In this document: in pieces, positions 25,538 to 33,996 of the stretch
How positions within the stretch are numbered: position 1 is the first letter of the stretch
How the letters are laid out: each line of letters begins with the position of its first letter
Source of the DNA: Streptomyces sp. HPF1205
Lineage (GTDB): Bacteria > Actinomycetota > Actinomycetes > Streptomycetales > Streptomycetaceae
Direction of reading: 5' to 3'
Assembly (NCBI RefSeq): GCF_020400825.1
Contig: NZ_JAINVH010000045.1
Span: 1 to 51,169, forward strand
Length of the DNA stretch: 51,169 bases
Made by a program: the position numbers and the translations under genes
The notes under the pieces: model-generated
What the model saw: only the letters and a program-made list of their open reading frames with translations
Told to the model about the DNA's origin: nothing
Databases searched by the model: none

Positions 25538-26041
25538 ATGAGCATGATCGGAGAGTACGCACGCCTGACGCCCGCCGAACTCGAACGCGCGGTCCGCGAT
25601 CCGGCCTGGGCCCTGGAATACGTCGACGAACTGATCGAGGCCGGTGCTGCCGAGACCACTGGGGTCGGCCGGCCGCGCTGCCTCGACATCGACAAGGCAT
25701 GGGACACCCTGGGTTTTCTGCTGCGGCGGATCGAGTTCCCGGTCGACATCGTGCACGGTGAAGAGGAGATTCCCGGAGCCGAGGACTGGGGGTACGGACC
25801 GCCCCGGTATCTCCTACCGGAGCGGGTCCATGCCGCTGCGGCGGCTCTGGGCGAGCTGCCGGCCGATGCCCTGGTCCGCGGTGTGACAGAGGAAGAGCTG
25901 GCCCGGGCCGACCTGTATCCCCGCATCGCAGACGAGGGCCTGGAATGGCTCACCTACGTGACCCACCACTACGAGGCTCTCGTGCCGTTCTTCCAAGCAG
26001 CAGCTGCAGCCGGGGACGCCATGGTCGTTTGGCTGGACTGA
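25538..26041 (+). CDS. DUF1877 (YfbM-like) family protein
   Basis: 167 residues starting MSMIGEYARLTPAELERAVRDP. The family pattern is clear: a helical N-terminus, LDIDKAWDTLGFLLRR near residues 47-63, GYGPPRYLLPERVHAAAAAL near 85, and LTYVTHHYEALVPFFQAAA then AMVVWLD at the end. Length fits DUF1877. The molecular role of the family is not established. It is the last intact gene before the methyltransferase island. Confidence 0.88.
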   Translation: MSMIGEYARLTPAELERAVRDPAWALEYVDELIEAGAAETTGVGRPRCLDIDKAWDTLGFLLRRIEFPVDIVHGEEEIPGAEDWGYGPPRYLLPERVHAAAAALGELPADALVRGVTEEELARADLYPRIADEGLEWLTYVTHHYEALVPFFQAAAAAGDAMVVWLD

Positions 26042-26622
26042 TGACGGGATCGAGATCGGGTACGTAGCTTCGGACTCCTCGCGAATACGGTGCGGCAGCA
26101 CTCGGCCCGTGATGGAATCGACACGACAGTCGTGGTCCGGCGGCTCAACCGCCACGGACTGGACTGTTGTCGGGACCGAGCCACGATCGTGAGGCACAGC
26201 CGCCTTGAGCACAATGAAGCCGTCGTCCTCCGTCTCCGCATGCATGAGCAGGCAGGCCGCGCAGGACACGGCCGCCGAACCGCTGGTACGACGCTTCCTG
26301 CACGCGGCCGGCTCGCGCCACCGTCCGAAGTATCCGGTGCCGGGCACGGAGGCGGGACCGGATCGACCTGGCATTCACCTCGGTCGGAGCAGCTGTCCTG
26401 CTCGACGGATGCTTCCGGCGCGGCTGCCCGGAACACACGGCGCGGCCGAAGTCGAACGCGGACAGTGGCGCCAGAAGTCGGACCGCAAACATGGCGCGTG
26501 ACAGGGAGACCACGGAGCACCTCGTAGCGGCCGGTCGGGAGGTACTGCGCTTCGGGGAGCCTGAAGCACCCGATGACGCAGCTCTCCGTATCGCGGGGGG
26601 CGAAGGAACGGCGGAGGGTCCA
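26042..26622. other. 581-bp region before the island, no confident gene
   Basis: Several frames are open because of the high GC content, but none has a good start or a recognisable product. It must hold the promoter of the methyltransferase genes and perhaps the left boundary of the island. No tRNA, direct repeat or integrase site was found by eye. Confidence 0.45.
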
Positions 26623-27636
26623 ATGGGGACTGGGGAGGAATCATTGAGCGGACTGAGTTTCGTCGACGTGTGCGCGGGGGCAGGTGGACTCGCTCTGGGG
26701 CTGGAACGAGCGGGCTTCACCCCTCGACTCCTCCTGGACAACGAGTCGTCCGCCTGCGACACGCTCAAAGCCAACCGGCCGCATTGGAACGTGCTGAAAG
26801 CGGACCTTCTCGACTTCGACCCCGTGGACCACCCCGAGGTGTACGACGTCGATCTACTGGCAGCCGGTCTCCCCAGGGTGAGGTCGAGCGCGACCATGAC
26901 GCGGCAGTCGGACTCCGAGTTACGCCTCATCGAGGCGACCGCCTATCTGGTGCACGCCGTCCAGCCACGTGCACTGATCATCGAGAACGTGCCCACCCTG
27001 GTCAGCGAGGACTCGCTGGCGCCGATGCGGGACTTCCTCCGCGAAGAGCTGGAGCACCTCGGCTACGCACTGACCTGGTTCACACTGAACGCTTCCGACT
27101 TCGGAGTGCCCCAGGACCGCATGGAGGGCATCCTCGTGGCCGTCAAACAGCAGTGGGCGAGTGCCTTCCGGCCGCCCCGGCCCAGCGTGCACGAGCACGT
27201 GTCGGTCGGTGAGGCGTTGGCACCGTCGATGGGTTCCTGCGGCTGGCCGGACGCCGACCGTTGGGCGGCCCAGGCGACGAGTGTGGCGCCGACCTTGGTG
27301 GGCGGATCCAAGACACACGGAGGCGCTGACTTCGGACCGAGCGGCACAAAAGCCAAGTGGCGACGCATGGGGGTCTACACGAAGTCGTTCGGTGACGAGC
27401 TGCCCGGCCCCGACTTCACGTGGGATCCGTCACTCGGGGACGACGGACTGGTACGGATCACGGTGGACCAGGCCGCCCTGCTTCAGGGCTTCCCCGAGGC
27501 GTGGGGAATCTCCGGACGCAAGACCGCCCGGTACCGCCAGATCGGGCATGCGACCCCGCCGCCCGTCGGAGAGGCGCTGGGACGAGCGGTCGCCGAAGCG
27601 TTGAACGGGGATCCGGGAGCGCCCGCAGCCGGCTAG
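26623..27636 (+). CDS. cytosine-C5 methyltransferase homologue lacking catalytic Cys
   Basis: About 337 residues. Dcm-type motifs: I (SFVDVCAGAGGLALGLERAGF), VI (ALIIENVP), VIII (FGVPQDRMEGILVAV) and X (GHATPPPVGEALG). Motif IV should read GxPCxxxS, but here it is AAGLPRVRSS, placing Arg near residue 85 where the nucleophilic Cys belongs. Everything else is conserved, so this looks like a maintained pseudo-enzyme or DNA-binding partner rather than decay. Possible starts: ATG 26623 (GGAGGG at 4 nt), TTG 26644 (GGGGAGGAA, also good), or a weaker ATG 26491. The second methyltransferase follows 11 bp downstream. Confidence 0.82.
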   Translation: MGTGEESLSGLSFVDVCAGAGGLALGLERAGFTPRLLLDNESSACDTLKANRPHWNVLKADLLDFDPVDHPEVYDVDLLAAGLPRVRSSATMTRQSDSELRLIEATAYLVHAVQPRALIIENVPTLVSEDSLAPMRDFLREELEHLGYALTWFTLNASDFGVPQDRMEGILVAVKQQWASAFRPPRPSVHEHVSVGEALAPSMGSCGWPDADRWAAQATSVAPTLVGGSKTHGGADFGPSGTKAKWRRMGVYTKSFGDELPGPDFTWDPSLGDDGLVRITVDQAALLQGFPEAWGISGRKTARYRQIGHATPPPVGEALGRAVAEALNGDPGAPAAG

Positions 27637-27647
27637 ACTTCCGCCAC

Positions 27648-29006
27648 ATGACCAGCTCGGAGCCCCACCAGTCCATTCTCGACAAGCCCTTTGTCCTGGA
27701 CCTCTTCGCAGGACCCGGAGGGCTGGATGTCGCCGGGCACACGCACGACATCCCGAGTCTCGGCATCGAGTGGGACAAAAACGCATGCCTCACGCGATAC
27801 GCGGCCGGGCTGGACACCCTTCACGCCGACGTGAGCGCGGTGCGCAGGGATTACTTCGAGTCCCTACCGCCGGAGATCAACGTGCTCGCCGGTGGCCCTC
27901 CGTGCCAGACGTACTCGGTGGCAGGGCACGGCGCCGGACGCCAGGCCTTGGAGAAGGTCAAGAAATACATCGAGAGGTTGATGGCGGGTGATTCCGACCA
28001 GGACGTCGACAAGAAACTGGCGACCCTCCCCGATCCGCGAACCGCGTTGGTCCTCGAACCTCTTCGATACGCGATCCAGGCGACCCGGAGCCCGCGGCGG
28101 GAGCACCGCCCGTACGACGTCATCGTCCTGGAACAGGTTCCCGCGGTGGCACCGCTCTGGGAGCACTACGCCAAGGTGTTGAAGGAGACCGGGCTTCCCG
28201 ACGGGACAAAGTACGAGGTCGTCGTCGGCATCCTCGACACCGAGACCTACGGGGTGCCCCAGACGCGATCCCGCGCCGTACTGATCGCTCGGCGTGAAGG
28301 GCTCGGCAAGCCTTCGCTCCCTGGCCCGACCCACCGTTCCTATGATGCGAAGGAATGGAACCGGATGAGCGGTATGAGCGAACCCGACCGGGTCCATCAG
28401 CCGACTCTGCACGACGGCACGACCGAGTCCGGGAGCGACCCGCACCTGCCGCTCTGGAGGTCCATGGAGTATGCCCTCGCAGAACCGGTGGGCTCGCATC
28501 CGGGGCGGCGCACTCCCTTCCTGGTCCGCTCGAACTACGGCAGTTCCGGGAACCCGGGGAGGCGTGGAGTGCGGACCGACCGACAGCCGGCCACCACCGT
28601 CACCGGTCGTATCTCCCGCTTCGTGGTCTTCGAGCCCGTCGACGAGAAGGACGAGAACATCGTCCAGGAGGGCCCGCGGTTCAGCATGAACGAGGCAGGC
28701 ATGCTGCAGAGCTTCCCGCCGGACTATCCGTGGTCCGGTAGGGCGCAGGCCCAGCAGGTGGGCAACGCCGTACCGCCCCTGTTCGGTGCACACCTGCTGA
28801 GCGCCGCTCTGGGGCTCGGCAAGCCGGACCCGGAGGTGTTGAGGAAGCCGTGGCAGCCGGCCACGACGGAACAGCGAGCCAAGCTGCGCAGCAACGGCTG
28901 TGGAGCCGCCGACACGTGCACCGACAGGTGCCCGCGTCCCGAGGACCAGGTGCCGCCCCCTTCCTCCGTGCGCCCTCGTAAGGGCAAGAAGGCGACACCG
29001 AAGTAG
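27648..29006 (+). CDS. cytosine-C5 DNA methyltransferase (DrmMII-like?)
   Basis: 452 residues. Motif I is VLDLFAGPGGLDVAG, motif IV is GGPPCQTYSVAG (nucleophile Cys near residue 86), motif VIII is QTRSRAVLIARR and motif X is QVGNAVPPLFGAHLL. Motif VI reads LEQVP, with Gln in place of the usual Asn of ENV. A region near residues 95-130 is longer than in minimal enzymes, and the Cys/Pro-rich, basic tail (CGAADTCTDRCPRP...GKKATPK) is extra. It should methylate cytosine in a specific duplex motif, marking self DNA for the nearby defence genes. In class 2 DISARM the modification enzyme is also a C5 methyltransferase; equivalence is inferred. Confidence 0.85.
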   Translation: MTSSEPHQSILDKPFVLDLFAGPGGLDVAGHTHDIPSLGIEWDKNACLTRYAAGLDTLHADVSAVRRDYFESLPPEINVLAGGPPCQTYSVAGHGAGRQALEKVKKYIERLMAGDSDQDVDKKLATLPDPRTALVLEPLRYAIQATRSPRREHRPYDVIVLEQVPAVAPLWEHYAKVLKETGLPDGTKYEVVVGILDTETYGVPQTRSRAVLIARREGLGKPSLPGPTHRSYDAKEWNRMSGMSEPDRVHQPTLHDGTTESGSDPHLPLWRSMEYALAEPVGSHPGRRTPFLVRSNYGSSGNPGRRGVRTDRQPATTVTGRISRFVVFEPVDEKDENIVQEGPRFSMNEAGMLQSFPPDYPWSGRAQAQQVGNAVPPLFGAHLLSAALGLGKPDPEVLRKPWQPATTEQRAKLRSNGCGAADTCTDRCPRPEDQVPPPSSVRPRKGKKATPK

Positions 29007-29023
29007 TCGGAGCACGGCCCAGG

Positions 29024-29902
29024 TCAATCCCCGCTCTTCTTGCCCCTGACCGGCGCGGTCTCGAACAACTCCGCGAAATAGCCGGCGAGCGCGACCACGG
29101 ATTCCTCCGGAACAGGGTCCTCATCGGGCCCGTGCGGCAGCTCGTAGCGCTCGACCGGTGGCGCCGATTCCGCTTCTGCGATCCAGTCCCGCAAAGGGGC
29201 GGGATCGCGGGGCGTGTCCGGCGCGAGGATGTCGTAGATCAGGGTGGCTCCGGCCGCGTTGATCGCGACGCTGAGGCCGTTGATCTCCCGCCCACCGGTG
29301 ACCTGGCCATTCTGCAGAAGACGAACCAAGGCTTGAGCGGTGGGGCGGTGATCGATCAGCTCGCTCCGGAGAACGGTGTGGATGAGGTCCTGATTTCCGC
29401 AGGCGGCCTCGACCGGCGCGTAGTCCGACCCGTTCCTGAAGAGTTCGGCCGCCCACCACAAGCGGGAGAAACACTGACGGTCCGCGGGGCCACGGAAGCG
29501 CTCGGCGGTAACGCGCCTCTCCGGCCTGTTCGCCGTCGGCTCCGACAGGTGCCGCCAGACCACGTAATCCGGGGCCACAGCCAGGGCGAGGTGATTCCAC
29601 AGACGCTTGTCCGCCGCTTCTCGTCGCGTCAGGCGCAGCGTGGCGTGGAGCCGTGGCGCGAGCCATGCGTCGGCCCGGGTACGGTCCTCCCGGAACTCGA
29701 ACATGGCGTCTTCCACCAGACTCCGGATCGGTTCGACCCACCACCTGGCGTCGTCCTCGGGGAGCGGCTCGACGACCTTGGCAAGATCGACGCCGCCGTG
29801 TACCTGCTCGCCCTTGAGCAGTTCCTCGGTGAGGAACGTATCGACGACGGAACCGGCGAGCAGCCCCAGGCGGTCCGGCACGTGGTTCGGTTGGGTGATC
29901 AC
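29024..29902 (-). CDS. unknown protein of GHKL operon (possibly DUF6339-like)
   Basis: 292 residues, GTG start overlapping the upstream stop (GTGA). Mostly helical, soluble. Segments such as WLAPRLHATLRLTRREAADKRLWNHLALAVAPDYVVWRH and FSRLWWAAELFRNGSDY recall the DUF6339 family, which I know from actinobacterial operons with GHKL ATPases and methyltransferases; this match is from memory. No nuclease motif is apparent. It is the third gene of the XRE-GHKL operon and ends 17 bp from the convergent methyltransferase. Confidence 0.75.
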   Translation of the reverse strand: MITQPNHVPDRLGLLAGSVVDTFLTEELLKGEQVHGGVDLAKVVEPLPEDDARWWVEPIRSLVEDAMFEFREDRTRADAWLAPRLHATLRLTRREAADKRLWNHLALAVAPDYVVWRHLSEPTANRPERRVTAERFRGPADRQCFSRLWWAAELFRNGSDYAPVEAACGNQDLIHTVLRSELIDHRPTAQALVRLLQNGQVTGGREINGLSVAINAAGATLIYDILAPDTPRDPAPLRDWIAEAESAPPVERYELPHGPDEDPVPEESVVALAGYFAELFETAPVRGKKSGD

Positions 29903-30894
29903 GTCTCACTCTCGCGGTTCATCTGTTCCAGACTGCGGATCACAAGGGCAAGCGCCTTGGTTGCATCGGCGCGGCGGACAGCCGCGTAATGGATACGAGT
30001 CTGCAGTTCCACCCAGCCCGAGTCGCCGGTGCGCCGGCGATGGACCTGCCGTAGTGCCTCCTCGACATGGACGCCGGGAATCACGTCCGGGAGCATCTCC
30101 CGCAGCACCTCGCCCTGCCAGTCGGTGGGGAAGACCGGCGCGCCTCCGGGTTCCACCTCCAGATCGCCGATGGCACCGTGGAACACCGCGGTCCAGACGT
30201 CGGTGGCCATCTGGGCGACCAGAAGGTCACGCACCTTGCTCTCCAGACCCGAACCGTTGCTGTCCAAGAGGTCGATGACGCCTTCGACATCGGTGTTCAC
30301 GAACACGGAGGGGACTCTCGCCGAGGTGTCCACGATCCAGGGTGCGTCGGCGTAGGCCTGGAGCCACTCCCGGGCGCTTCTCCTGAACGACGCCTTTTGG
30401 ACTTCGAGTTGGAGCCCACGGACCGGCTCGTCGGAAACCGTGTCGATGACCCAGCTCCGGTCGGTTTCGGCGATCGACCGTCCGCGTACTCCGTCCACCG
30501 TCCCGACCGCGTACACGGCGAGGGAGGGCCGACCCATGTGATCGTCGCGGAACACCTCCAACGTGCCCGACCAGTCACGGCCGTCCTCGGCGTCGAGCGT
30601 GAGAGCAGCGGAGGTACGGACATTGGTCTCGCCGTCCGTCAGCACGGCGAGGACACGCAGATCCGACCAGGGCGCATCCGGCGCGTTCGCCCCGGGCGGC
30701 AGCGTCGCCGAAAGACCGACAGTGGCGCTCACCCAGTCCGCGTGGCCCGCGATTCCGAGCGCGACGGCCTGCTGTTGGGTCGAGTAAGCGGTGGTCTCCA
30801 ACTGGTCGCGGGTTCCGTCGGGGAGTTTGAGGGAGACCGAGGTCACTCTGAGCGTGACCGGCCGGTTGAGCCGCTTGTACGGATAGATTTTCAC
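29899..30894 (-). CDS. unknown protein, second gene of GHKL operon
   Basis: 331 residues from GTG 30894, 3 bp after the GHKL gene stop, with GGGGGAG upstream. The N-terminal half is beta-rich (KIYPYKRLNRPVTLRVTSVSLKLP, LRVLAVLTDGETNVRTSAALTLD, GRPSLAVYAVGTVDG). The C-terminal half is helical (VRDLLVAQMATDVWTAVFHGAI, VHVEEALRQVHRRRTGD). I recognise no family and see no catalytic motif. Tight coupling on both sides implies a complex with the GHKL ATPase and the 292-residue protein. Confidence 0.75.
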   Translation of the reverse strand: MKIYPYKRLNRPVTLRVTSVSLKLPDGTRDQLETTAYSTQQQAVALGIAGHADWVSATVGLSATLPPGANAPDAPWSDLRVLAVLTDGETNVRTSAALTLDAEDGRDWSGTLEVFRDDHMGRPSLAVYAVGTVDGVRGRSIAETDRSWVIDTVSDEPVRGLQLEVQKASFRRSAREWLQAYADAPWIVDTSARVPSVFVNTDVEGVIDLLDSNGSGLESKVRDLLVAQMATDVWTAVFHGAIGDLEVEPGGAPVFPTDWQGEVLREMLPDVIPGVHVEEALRQVHRRRTGDSGWVELQTRIHYAAVRRADATKALALVIRSLEQMNRESET

Positions 30895-30897
30895 GTG

Positions 30898-33096
30898 TCA
30901 CTCCCCCTTGCCGGCACGGAGTTCGACAACAAGGCGGGTGAGCGTTGTCCTGACCGGGTGGCTGGTGACGTCCGTGGTTCCGCGGAACCTCGCACGCCGC
31001 GCGCCGGGTGTGAAGCGCAGCACTCCGTCCTCCGCTTCGCAGCCCTCGACGCCCACGAGCTCGGCCCAGTCCAGCCCGGGTCGGCCCCCCGAGCGCACGT
31101 CGAGCTGCGCCACCGGCACCATCGGGACGATCTCGTCGCCACGCGGGATGCTCACTTCGCCGGTGATCCGCCACTCCCCACCGTCGCCGACCGTCGCGTC
31201 GAGCCCGTCCAGGACCGGAACCACCGGGCCGGTGGGTGTCCTGGCCTTGGGCCTCGGTCGCACGGTCAGCGCCTTGCGCAGGGCCTCGCCGCCTTCGCCG
31301 CTGCTGCGCTTCGGCCGTGCGACGAGTTCTCTCACGGCGTTGTTCGCCTCGGCCGTCAGCGCGTTGATCCGCCGGTAGGCGGACGGCGACCACCGCAGTG
31401 TCAGCTCTTCCGTCTGCCCCCAGCGGTCGTGCTCGGGAGGTTCCGCCGCACGAAGGAATTCTTCCGCCTCCTTCGCGAAGGGCGCCGTCTCTCCGGCCGC
31501 CTCCCCGACCAGAAGAACCGCCTGGAAGGGATTGGTGCCGATCGGCAGCCTCGGGACCACGGTCCTCTTGACCGTCATGCGATTACCGCGCAACGAATGC
31601 AGCCGGTTCTTCGCCCCGTCGCTGTCCCCCTCGGCCTCGGTGACGAGCAGAACCGCTTGGTGCGTACCCAGCGTTCCGCGGGCGCCTCCGGACAACGGCA
31701 GCTTCAGCGGGACGCTCCGCGCCGCCACCTGCCCGGCCTCGGTGAGGCGATCCACAGTGGTGCCCTCGTAGTGTGCCCTCAGGGCACGGGTGCGAGCGGG
31801 CTGTTCGACAGACGGGTCCACCTGCTGCTCCGCCACGACCACCTCGCCGTTCCGCAGGGCACGGACCGAGACCTCCAGGAGGGGTAGCTTGCTGCCGCCG
31901 CCGGTCATCGCGGCCCAGAAGTCACGCCCCAGCGCCTCGACCAGTCGGGCGTGCATCGTGCTGATGTCACGCGTGTCCTCATCGCCCTCTTCGTCGCCCA
32001 TGAACCCGTCGTCGGGATCCGAGGAGTTCTCGGAGGAGTTCCCCGCGAGACCGGCCACGTCGTGCGCACCGACAATGAGGAAGGAGGTACCGGGTTCGTC
32101 GTTCTCCCGGGTCAGGTACAGCCTCTCCACGGTCTCCTCGTCCGCCCACCAGGAACGGGCGACCATGGCGCCGGGCGAGTCGGGATCAGGGCGCCCGAAC
32201 CAGGCGGGGCCCGCGTACGACTCACCGTCGACCTCACGCCAGGGCAGTTCGAGACGGCCGATGACCCGGCGCTCGGTACGTCCCTCATGAGGCACGGAGA
32301 GAGTGGAGTTGATGAGGACGAGCCCGAGGGCGCTGGTGGCCCACAGGGTCGCCTTGCCCAGACCGTACGAACCACCCGCGCCCGGACCGGATTTGAGACT
32401 TTCCAACTGACGTCTGACCACAGCGGCGAACTTGCCGTCCGCGTAGTCGTCCCCGATGAGCCCGGAGGCGTTGTAGTCGTCGACGCGGAGCAGGACCAAG
32501 CGGCCCTTCTCGTACATGTCGCGCACCCCGGCGTCCACGACCCGACCGACCTTCTGGTGACCTGCGGTCTCGGAGACGGCGGCGTAGTGGGGGAAAAGAT
32601 CGTTCCAGAGGATCGCCTCACGGAAGGCGTCCAGGGCTTCACCGGTGAGCTCGTGCAGGGTGTAACGGACCTTGACCGGGCGGCCGTTCGCCGTCAGCCG
32701 CTCGTCCAGGCTGTTCTGACACGTCTCTCGCGCAAGGACCTGCACGTCGGCGTCGAAGGCGAAGGCGGCGGCATTGCCCAGGTCACGGCCACCGTCAGGG
32801 TAGCCGGGGCGGTGGTACCAGGTGACCGGGAGGCCGGCCTGGGTATCGGTGGTGCGGGTGTGCACCGTGCCCACATCCGTGCCGAGCGCCCGGGCGATGT
32901 CCCCCATGACGGTCGGGCGAGGGGTCGACCTGCCGGTGATCCATGCGGACACGGCGGCCCGGGTCAGCTTGAGCTCGTCGGCCAGTTCAGCCTGCGTCTT
33001 CCCTGCGAGCTTGAGTTGCCGGGCCAGCCAGGGCCCGAACTCCTCACCTGTCTCCACGCGCCGCCTGCTCTCTCCGGGGAGTCCCGTGCCGATCAC
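30898..33096 (-). CDS. XRE-fused GHKL ATPase (MORC/MutL-like)
   Basis: 732 residues from GTG 33096. An XRE HTH (residues about 20-75: WLARQLKLAGKTQAELADELKLTRAAVSAWITGRSTPRP) is fused to a GHKL ATPase. N-box: LARETCQNSLDERL near 120. G1: LLRVDDYNASGLIGD near 205. Lid/G2: GGSYGLGKATLWATS near 240. The VxDYNxxGL and GGSxGxGK forms are typical of the MutL/MORC-like ATPases found with bacterial restriction-modification genes. The C-terminal half is beta-rich and unassigned. Such ATPases are thought to clamp DNA. The HTH fusion suggests self-regulation; a TCAAC-N5-GTTGA dyad overlaps its own -35. A downstream GTG is an alternative start. Confidence 0.82.
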   Translation of the reverse strand: MIGTGLPGESRRRVETGEEFGPWLARQLKLAGKTQAELADELKLTRAAVSAWITGRSTPRPTVMGDIARALGTDVGTVHTRTTDTQAGLPVTWYHRPGYPDGGRDLGNAAAFAFDADVQVLARETCQNSLDERLTANGRPVKVRYTLHELTGEALDAFREAILWNDLFPHYAAVSETAGHQKVGRVVDAGVRDMYEKGRLVLLRVDDYNASGLIGDDYADGKFAAVVRRQLESLKSGPGAGGSYGLGKATLWATSALGLVLINSTLSVPHEGRTERRVIGRLELPWREVDGESYAGPAWFGRPDPDSPGAMVARSWWADEETVERLYLTRENDEPGTSFLIVGAHDVAGLAGNSSENSSDPDDGFMGDEEGDEDTRDISTMHARLVEALGRDFWAAMTGGGSKLPLLEVSVRALRNGEVVVAEQQVDPSVEQPARTRALRAHYEGTTVDRLTEAGQVAARSVPLKLPLSGGARGTLGTHQAVLLVTEAEGDSDGAKNRLHSLRGNRMTVKRTVVPRLPIGTNPFQAVLLVGEAAGETAPFAKEAEEFLRAAEPPEHDRWGQTEELTLRWSPSAYRRINALTAEANNAVRELVARPKRSSGEGGEALRKALTVRPRPKARTPTGPVVPVLDGLDATVGDGGEWRITGEVSIPRGDEIVPMVPVAQLDVRSGGRPGLDWAELVGVEGCEAEDGVLRFTPGARRARFRGTTDVTSHPVRTTLTRLVVELRAGKGE

Positions 33097-33111
33097 ACGG
33101 TGTGAGCCACG

Positions 33112-33152
33112 AGGCTAATTTGACGAGCACTGCAACGTCAACCAACAGTTGA
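33112..33152 (-). promoter_or_regulatory. promoter and candidate operator of XRE-GHKL operon
   Basis: On the minus strand TTGACG (33141-33136) and TAGCCT (33117-33112) are 18 bp apart; the -10 fits TAGNNT. Transcription would begin about 9 nt before GTG 33096, giving almost no leader. The interrupted palindrome TCAACCAACAGTTGA (33138-33152) overlaps the -35, a suitable place for repression by the XRE domain of the same gene. Confidence 0.58.
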
Positions 33153-33279
33153 TCGAGCTGGATCGACGGGACTGCTTCAGTCTCGTGTCCAACTTGCCCC
33201 GAATGATCGAACTCCACCCCTTGTGCGGTGCTTTCACAAGTGAGGCCGTCAACTCCTCTGTTCAGCACCGGAGTTCGGG

Positions 33280-33307
33280 TTGCCAGGTGAAGTAAATGCG
33301 GTATGCT
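33280..33307 (+). promoter_or_regulatory. candidate promoter of the rightward helicase operon
   Basis: TTGCCA (33280-33285) and TATGCT (33302-33307) with a 16-bp spacer. It would give a leader of nearly 290 nt before the small gene at 33596. The leader contains CCCGAAATCGGG (33342-33353), a GC-rich block, and a 12-bp inverted repeat at its end. Confidence 0.42.
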
Positions 33308-33556
33308 CATTGGTGATGGAGATCCCATCCCGCTCGCCGAACCCGAAATCGGGAAGGCCGGGCGGCGGGGGGAGAGGTGTGCCCAATTCTGGACCCCATG
33401 CCTGGCCGACACCTCCACCGCACCCTGCAGAAAAAGGTCGCCCAAAAAGCACTGGCCGCACCAGACCTTCATCCGCTAGCTTGATTCGGAGGAAGGTAGT
33501 CCGACCCGTAGCATCGACTTGTCCACTTTCTTTTCACACGGGGGGCGTGTGCCCGA

Positions 33557-33592
33557 ATACACCCCTGTGCGACCACAGGAACAGGGGTGTAT
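33557..33592 (+). promoter_or_regulatory. 12-bp perfect dyad over the ribosome site of the small gene
   Basis: ATACACCCCTGT (33557-33568) and ACAGGGGTGTAT (33581-33592) are exact reverse complements around a 12-nt spacer. The right arm holds the AGGGG Shine-Dalgarno of the ATG at 33596. It could be an RNA hairpin that hides the ribosome site or a DNA operator that blocks transcription of the whole helicase operon. Confidence 0.6.
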
Positions 33593-33595
33593 CAG

Positions 33596-33808
33596 ATGAA
33601 TGAACAGGACAGTGAATCGCTGGACTCCTTTCGGGAGTCCAGCGCGTTAGAGCTGGCAATCAAGACGGCGGAGGACAAGGGCGAGGTTCTGCGGATCATT
33701 AAGGGATACTTCCTGTCCGAGGAAGATTTCACCAACAGGTTCCCCGTCCTGGCGAAGGTGGCCCAGGGGTTGCCGGACGCACCGGACGAGGCCGCTCCCC
33801 CGGTCTGA
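33596..33808 (+). CDS. small acidic protein at head of helicase operon
   Basis: About 70 residues, strongly acidic: MNEQDSESLDSFRESSALEL, then KTAEDKGEVLRIIKGYFLSEEDF and a Pro/Asp/Ala tail. Predicted as two or three helices, with no family recognised. ATG 33596 follows AGGGG inside the dyad; GTG 33587 would extend it by three residues. Its place before the large helicase genes suggests a regulator or antitoxin-like partner, which is inference only. A 188-bp gap separates it from the next gene. Confidence 0.6.
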   Translation: MNEQDSESLDSFRESSALELAIKTAEDKGEVLRIIKGYFLSEEDFTNRFPVLAKVAQGLPDAPDEAAPPV

Positions 33809-33996
33809 TTCAGCACGTCACGGGCCCGAAGTCTCGGTCTGGCAACAACCGACGACTTCATCGCGAACTCTCAACCGCACAAGGGGCACTGTGGAACCAG
33901 ACGCCCAGCGCCACGACGAGACACGGGTCGGTGTGCCGGCCGGCCCGTTCGCTCACCCGTTCGTCCGAATCCTTGACACCCAGGAGCGCAGAAGCA

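Noticed and set aside
26145..26622. Several overlapping frames on both strands between the DUF1877 gene and the first methyltransferase
   Set aside because: None has a start, ribosome site and family resemblance together; treated as non-coding or eroded DNA.
26491..26622. N-terminal extension of the first methyltransferase from ATG 26491
   Set aside because: The extra 44 residues precede motif I without family counterpart, and much better ribosome sites stand before ATG 26623 and TTG 26644.
33316..33603. Rightward frame (MEIPSRSPNPKSGRP...) in the leader of the helicase operon, ending across the start of the small gene
   Set aside because: Pro/Gly/Arg-rich composition without domain character and no good ribosome site; it looks like an open frame in GC-rich leader DNA. 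A coupled leader peptide cannot be fully excluded.
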